A DNA stretch of 16,194 nt, taken from Chloroflexota bacterium (GTDB taxonomy: Bacteria; Chloroflexota; UBA5177; JANWHV01). Position numbers and translations under genes: made by a program. Below the pieces are notes generated by a model, which ran no database searches, had not been told where the DNA came from, and worked only from the letters and a program-made list of their open reading frames with translations. The stretch lies in NCBI GenBank assembly GCA_025450375.1, contig JANWHO010000078.1, positions 1-16,194 on the forward strand, given 5' to 3'. Positions within the stretch are counted from its first letter, which is position 1; each line of letters starts with the position of its first letter. Positions 13,217 through 16,194 of the stretch are shown in pieces.

Positions 13217-14617
13217 ATGGCCAGGACCATGTTCGACAAAATCTGGGACGCGCATGTGGTGCGCGAGGTTCCCGGCGACAAGACCATTCTCTATATTGAC
13301 CGCCATCTGGTCCACGAGGTCACGTCGCCCCAGGCGTTCGAGGGTTTGCGGCTAACGAACCGCTCGGTGCGCCGCCCCGAGGCCACCTTTGCCGTGCTGG
13401 ACCATAACGTCCCTACCACCGGACGCCATCTCCCCATCCAACAGCCGGACAGCGCCCTGCAGGTCGCGACCCTGGAGCGGAACGCGATCGAGTTTGGCAT
13501 CACTTTATTTGGGATGGGCGACGTGCGTCAGGGGATCGTCCATGTAACTGGGCCTGAACAGGGGATCACCCTCCCGGGCATGACCATCGTCTGCGGCGAC
13601 TCGCATACCTCCACTCACGGCGCCTTCGGGGCTCTGGCCTTCGGAATCGGAACCAGCGAGGTCGAGCACGTCCTGGCCACCCAATGCCTACAACAAGAAC
13701 GTCCGAAAACCATGGAAGTATGCGTCGAGGGCGCCCTTCCGGAGGGGAGCACCGCGAAGGATTTGATGCTGGCGATCATCGGGGCGATTGGCGTCAACGG
13801 CGGCAACGGCCATGTGATCGAGTACACCGGTCCCGCCATTCGAGCCCTGTCCATCGAGGGCAGGATGACCCTGTGTAATATGTCCATCGAGGGCGGGGCC
13901 CGCGCCGGTATGGTGGCCCCGGACGAGAAAACATTCGCCTATTTCAAGGGCCGGCCATATGCCCCCAAGGGGGAACAGTGGGACGCGGCGGTGGCCGCCT
14001 GGCGCGCCCTGCCCAGCGATCCGGGCGCGGTCTATGACCAGGTTGTGGTGCTGGACGCCGCCTCGGCGGTCCCGCAAGTAACCTGGGGCACGAACCCCGG
14101 CATGGTGGCGCCGGTGGACGGCAAGGTGCCGGATCCGGCGGCCATGGACGATCCATGGGCTCGGGCGGCGGTGGAGCGGGCCCTGGAATACATGGCGCTC
14201 AAGCCGGGCACCCCGATCACCGAGATCGCCGTGGATCGGGTCTTTATCGGCTCCTGCACCAACGCCCGGATCGAGGATCTGCGCCTGGCGGCCCGCTTCG
14301 TGGAGGGGCGGAAGGTGGCGTCTGGGGTCCAGGCCATGGTGGTGCCGGGGTCCGGCTTGGTCAAGGCCGAGGCGGAGCGGGAGGGTCTGGACCGGATCTT
14401 CACCGATGCCGGCTTCGAGTGGCGGGACGCCGGGTGCAGCATGTGCCTGGCGATGAACGAAGACCGCCTGCAACCGGGCGAGCGCTGCGCCTCCACCAGC
14501 AATCGGAACTTCGAGGGGCGGCAAGGGAAGGGCGGGCGCACCCATCTGGTCTCTCCCGCCATGGCCGCCGCCGCCGCGGTCGCCGGACACTTTGTCGACA
14601 TCCGCGACTGGAACTAG
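13217..14617 (+). CDS. leuC: 3-isopropylmalate dehydratase large subunit LeuC
   Basis: A 466-residue protein of the aconitase superfamily with all family blocks. These are the N-terminal KIWDAHVV, then DHNVPTT (62-68), [20 protein letters not shown] (126-145), [14 protein letters not shown] (343-356), VPGSG (376-380) and [11 protein letters not shown] (404-414). Cys347, Cys407 and Cys410 are the three ligands of the [4Fe-4S] cluster. [12 protein letters not shown] (426-437) supplies substrate contacts. With LeuD it converts 2-isopropylmalate to 3-isopropylmalate in leucine synthesis, in the cytoplasm. AGGGAG lies 6 nt before the ATG. It is followed after 41 nt by leuD on the same strand and is divergent from a LysR gene. 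No leucine-rich leader peptide or T-box is apparent in the 131-nt upstream gap. Confidence 0.97.
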   Translation: MARTMFDKIWDAHVVREVPGDKTILYIDRHLVHEVTSPQAFEGLRLTNRSVRRPEATFAVLDHNVPTTGRHLPIQQPDSALQVATLERNAIEFGITLFGMGDVRQGIVHVTGPEQGITLPGMTIVCGDSHTSTHGAFGALAFGIGTSEVEHVLATQCLQQERPKTMEVCVEGALPEGSTAKDLMLAIIGAIGVNGGNGHVIEYTGPAIRALSIEGRMTLCNMSIEGGARAGMVAPDEKTFAYFKGRPYAPKGEQWDAAVAAWRALPSDPGAVYDQVVVLDAASAVPQVTWGTNPGMVAPVDGKVPDPAAMDDPWARAAVERALEYMALKPGTPITEIAVDRVFIGSCTNARIEDLRLAARFVEGRKVASGVQAMVVPGSGLVKAEAEREGLDRIFTDAGFEWRDAGCSMCLAMNEDRLQPGERCASTSNRNFEGRQGKGGRTHLVSPAMAAAAAVAGHFVDIRDWN

Positions 14618-14658
14618 CACCATCTTCCGGTTCATCTCTTAGAAAAGGAAGCACCTAC

Positions 14659-15264
14659 ATGGAACCGTTTACCACCTACACCGGCGTGGTGATGCCCCTG
14701 GATCGGGTGAACGTCGATACCGATCAGATCATCCCCCAGCGTTTCCTCCGCAAAATCGCCCGCACCGGCTTCGGCCCCGACCTCTTCGCCAATCTCCGGT
14801 ATATTGGCGATTCCGCCAGTCCCAATCCCGATTTCGTCCTGAACTTCCCCCGCTACCAAAATGCTAGCGTGCTGCTGGCCCGGGCCAACTTCGGCTGCGG
14901 CTCGTCGCGCGAGCATGCCCCCTGGGCCCTGCACCAGTACGGCTTCCGCTGTCTGATTGCCCCATCGTATGCCGACATTTTCTATAACAACTGCTGCGCC
15001 AATGGGCTCCTGCCCGTGGTGTTGCCCGAGGCCACGGTGGATGCCCTGTTCCGCGAGGTCGAAGCAGCGCCCGGATATGCCCTGCGGATAGACCTGGTGA
15101 ATCAGGTGGTAACGACCCCGAGCGGGGACCGCCACCCCTTCTCCATCGATCCGTTCGTGAAGGACAGTCTGGTCCGCGGGCTCGACCCGATCGGCTGGAC
15201 CCTTCAATTCGACGATCTGATTTCCGCCTATGAGGAGCGGCACGCCGCCGCGGCCGGCGCGTGA
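14659..15264 (+). CDS. leuD: 3-isopropylmalate dehydratase small subunit LeuD
   Basis: A 201-residue protein, normal for the bacterial (long) type. It begins [26 protein letters not shown], with the substrate-loop motif NVDTDQIIP and then [26 protein letters not shown] is the small-subunit signature, and [21 protein letters not shown] follows. It supplies the swivelling domain of isopropylmalate isomerase with LeuC. The ATG at 14659 is chosen because AGGAA lies 8 nt before it and the product starts as the family does; the frame stays open upstream inside leuC but that part is not coding. Its TGA overlaps the GTG of the next gene by 4 nt (GTGA). Confidence 0.97.
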   Translation: MEPFTTYTGVVMPLDRVNVDTDQIIPQRFLRKIARTGFGPDLFANLRYIGDSASPNPDFVLNFPRYQNASVLLARANFGCGSSREHAPWALHQYGFRCLIAPSYADIFYNNCCANGLLPVVLPEATVDALFREVEAAPGYALRIDLVNQVVTTPSGDRHPFSIDPFVKDSLVRGLDPIGWTLQFDDLISAYEERHAAAAGA

Positions 15265-16025
15265 GCGCCCAGACAGGCAACGCCGCCACCCACTTCGACC
15301 AGGTGGCGTCCGCCTACGCCTCCAGCCCGGTCCACGCGCGGGGAGAGGACCTTCCCTGGATGCTGGAAGTCCTGGCTCCCCAGCCCTCCTGGCGGGTACT
15401 GGACGTGGGGACGGGCGCCGGACACGCGGCCATGGCCGCGGCGCCGAAGGTGGCGCATGTGACGGCAGTGGACGTGGCCCCCAGGATGCTGGCCGTTACC
15501 GCCCAATTGTGCGCGGAGCGGGGAATCGCCAACGTGACTACCCTGGAGATCAACGGGAAAGATCTGCCGTTCGAGCGCGGGGCCTTCGACGCGGCGATCA
15601 GCCGCTTCAGCGCCCACCACTGGCGCGATCCGGAATCCCTGATAGGAGAGATAGCGAGAGTTCTCCCCAGCGGCGCGCCCTTTGTCCTGGTCGACTCCGT
15701 GAGCCCAGACGAGCGGGCCCAAGACAGCTTTCTCGCGACTCTGGAACTCCTCCGAGACGCTAGCCACGGGCGGAACGACACGGTGGCTGAGTGGCGCCGG
15801 CGGCTCGCCCGGCACGGCTTCGAGGCCATGCAGGCGCGGACTTGGATGCTGGAACTTGACGCGGAGGCATGGCTCCAGCGATCCGCCACCGTTTCCTGGC
15901 GCGCCGACGCCTGCCGGAGGCTCCTGGCCGAGGCACCGCCGGAAACGGTCACTGCCTTCGCGATCAAGGATGGCGGCTCGTGCTTCAGTATTCCCTGCGC
16001 GGTGATCCGGGCGGTGCGCGTGTAA
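15261..16025 (+). CDS. Class I SAM-dependent methyltransferase (UbiE-like)
   Basis: A 254-residue protein beginning with GTG, in a 4-nt GTGA overlap with the leuD stop, so its translation is almost certainly coupled to leuD. Motif I is [11 protein letters not shown] (47-57) and the acidic residue of motif II is Asp71 ([12 protein letters not shown]). [24 protein letters not shown] (101-124) is the motif III/IV region typical of UbiE/COQ5-like enzymes, and [18 protein letters not shown] follows. The C-terminal 100 residues are helical and probably form the substrate lid. It transfers a methyl group from S-adenosylmethionine to an unknown small molecule. The leucine operon position does not name the substrate. 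It is cytosolic, with no membrane segment. Confidence 0.88.
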   Translation: MSAQTGNAATHFDQVASAYASSPVHARGEDLPWMLEVLAPQPSWRVLDVGTGAGHAAMAAAPKVAHVTAVDVAPRMLAVTAQLCAERGIANVTTLEINGKDLPFERGAFDAAISRFSAHHWRDPESLIGEIARVLPSGAPFVLVDSVSPDERAQDSFLATLELLRDASHGRNDTVAEWRRRLARHGFEAMQARTWMLELDAEAWLQRSATVSWRADACRRLLAEAPPETVTAFAIKDGGSCFSIPCAVIRAVRV

Positions 16026-16048
16026 CAGGGGACCGCAATGGCAAGCGG

Positions 16049-16063
16049 GCGGCGTGTGGCCGC
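16049..16063 (+). terminator. Weak hairpin after the leucine operon
   Basis: GCGGC-gtgtg-GCCGC lies 24 nt past the methyltransferase stop. It has only 5 base pairs and no T-run, so it is at best a marginal or rho-assisted terminator. Confidence 0.2.
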
Positions 16064-16110
16064 GAGTTGTAGGTGATGACTGGCCTGCACGAACGCTATC
16101 AGCAGCGATG

Positions 16111-16194
16111 ATCTTCCTGGGAGCGCGAGACCACCACAAGTGTGGGTCACGCGCGCCCAGGCGGTGTGGTCCCACAGGCGAGCGTGCCCATGGG
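16111..16194 (+). repeat. Palindromic intergenic repeat, copy B (runs off the window)
   Basis: Positions 16111-16142 match the minus strand of 2053-2022 at 29 of 32 positions, starting with the identical 14-mer ATCTTCCTGGGAGC. The segment folds into a long imperfect hairpin: 16116-16137 pairs with 16140-16161 at 18 of 22 positions, with only AA between the arms on paper. Further GC-rich palindromic sequence follows (GGCGAGCGTGCCCATGGG) and is cut by the window end. No open frame with protein-like composition covers it. Confidence 0.75.

Noticed and set aside
13688..14635. A 315-codon minus-strand open frame opposite leuC
   Set aside because: It is the antisense shadow of leuC, rich in His/Gly/Arg, with no ribosome-binding site or family motif.
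14155..14658. Upstream extension of the leuD frame inside leuC
   Set aside because: The extension is Gly/Arg-rich low-complexity sequence read from leuC in another phase; LeuD begins at 14659 with a good ribosome-binding site.
1..16194. CRISPR array, defence island, prophage or insertion sequence
   Set aside because: No regularly spaced direct repeats, cas, toxin-antitoxin, integrase or transposase genes are seen; all recognised genes are housekeeping or ordinary accessory genes.

Overview
The window is a GC-rich (roughly 60-65% by eye), gene-dense chromosomal segment. It is most likely from the phylum Chloroflexota, although no 16S rRNA or tRNA gene is present to settle this. The assignment is an inference from the single-domain (heterodimer-type) lycopene cyclase subunit, the zinc-finger/RskA-type anti-sigma factor, the large Ig-like-repeat L,D-transpeptidase, the tilS-ftsH neighbourhood and the style of the GC-rich palindromic intergenic repeats. 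No phage, plasmid, CRISPR or known defence module is visible.

Layout. 1-915: 3' part of a glcD-type FAD-linked oxidase (+). It converges on an unrecognised 94-residue gene (-, 923-1207). 1326-3093: an ECF-like sigma factor with an unusual C-terminal half and its putative membrane anti-sigma factor (+), separated by a palindromic repeat element. 3102-3413: a small three-helix lycopene cyclase subunit (-), divergent from a PlsC-like acyltransferase (+, 3445-4176). 4213-5334: a metallo-beta-lactamase/rhodanese fusion resembling persulfide dioxygenase-rhodanese fusions (-). 5466-9784: a minus-strand run NYN-domain protein, tilS, ftsH. 10075-12012: a secreted or anchored L,D-transpeptidase with Ig/Fn3-like modules (+), followed by a second palindromic element. 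12189-13085: a LysR-type regulator (-), divergent from leuC-leuD-methyltransferase (+, 13217-16025). 16111 to the end: another copy of the palindromic repeat, running off the window.

How the parts may work together. leuC and leuD encode the two subunits of isopropylmalate isomerase. The divergent LysR gene and the dyads between it and leuC suggest local control of leucine synthesis; the methyltransferase start codon overlaps the leuD stop. ftsH has what look like two tandem extended -10 promoters. The sigma/anti-sigma pair lies next to two possible carotenoid/lipid genes, which raises an untested idea of stress- or light-controlled membrane pigment modification.

The most distinctive signal is non-coding. 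Two distant intergenic stretches (2022-2053 on the minus strand and 16111-16142 on the plus strand) match at 29 of 32 positions, and a third element (12081-12169) shares their hairpin-plus-GCTCC architecture with different stem sequences. This looks like a REP/BIME-like or structured-RNA repeat family. I see no obviously novel protein system.
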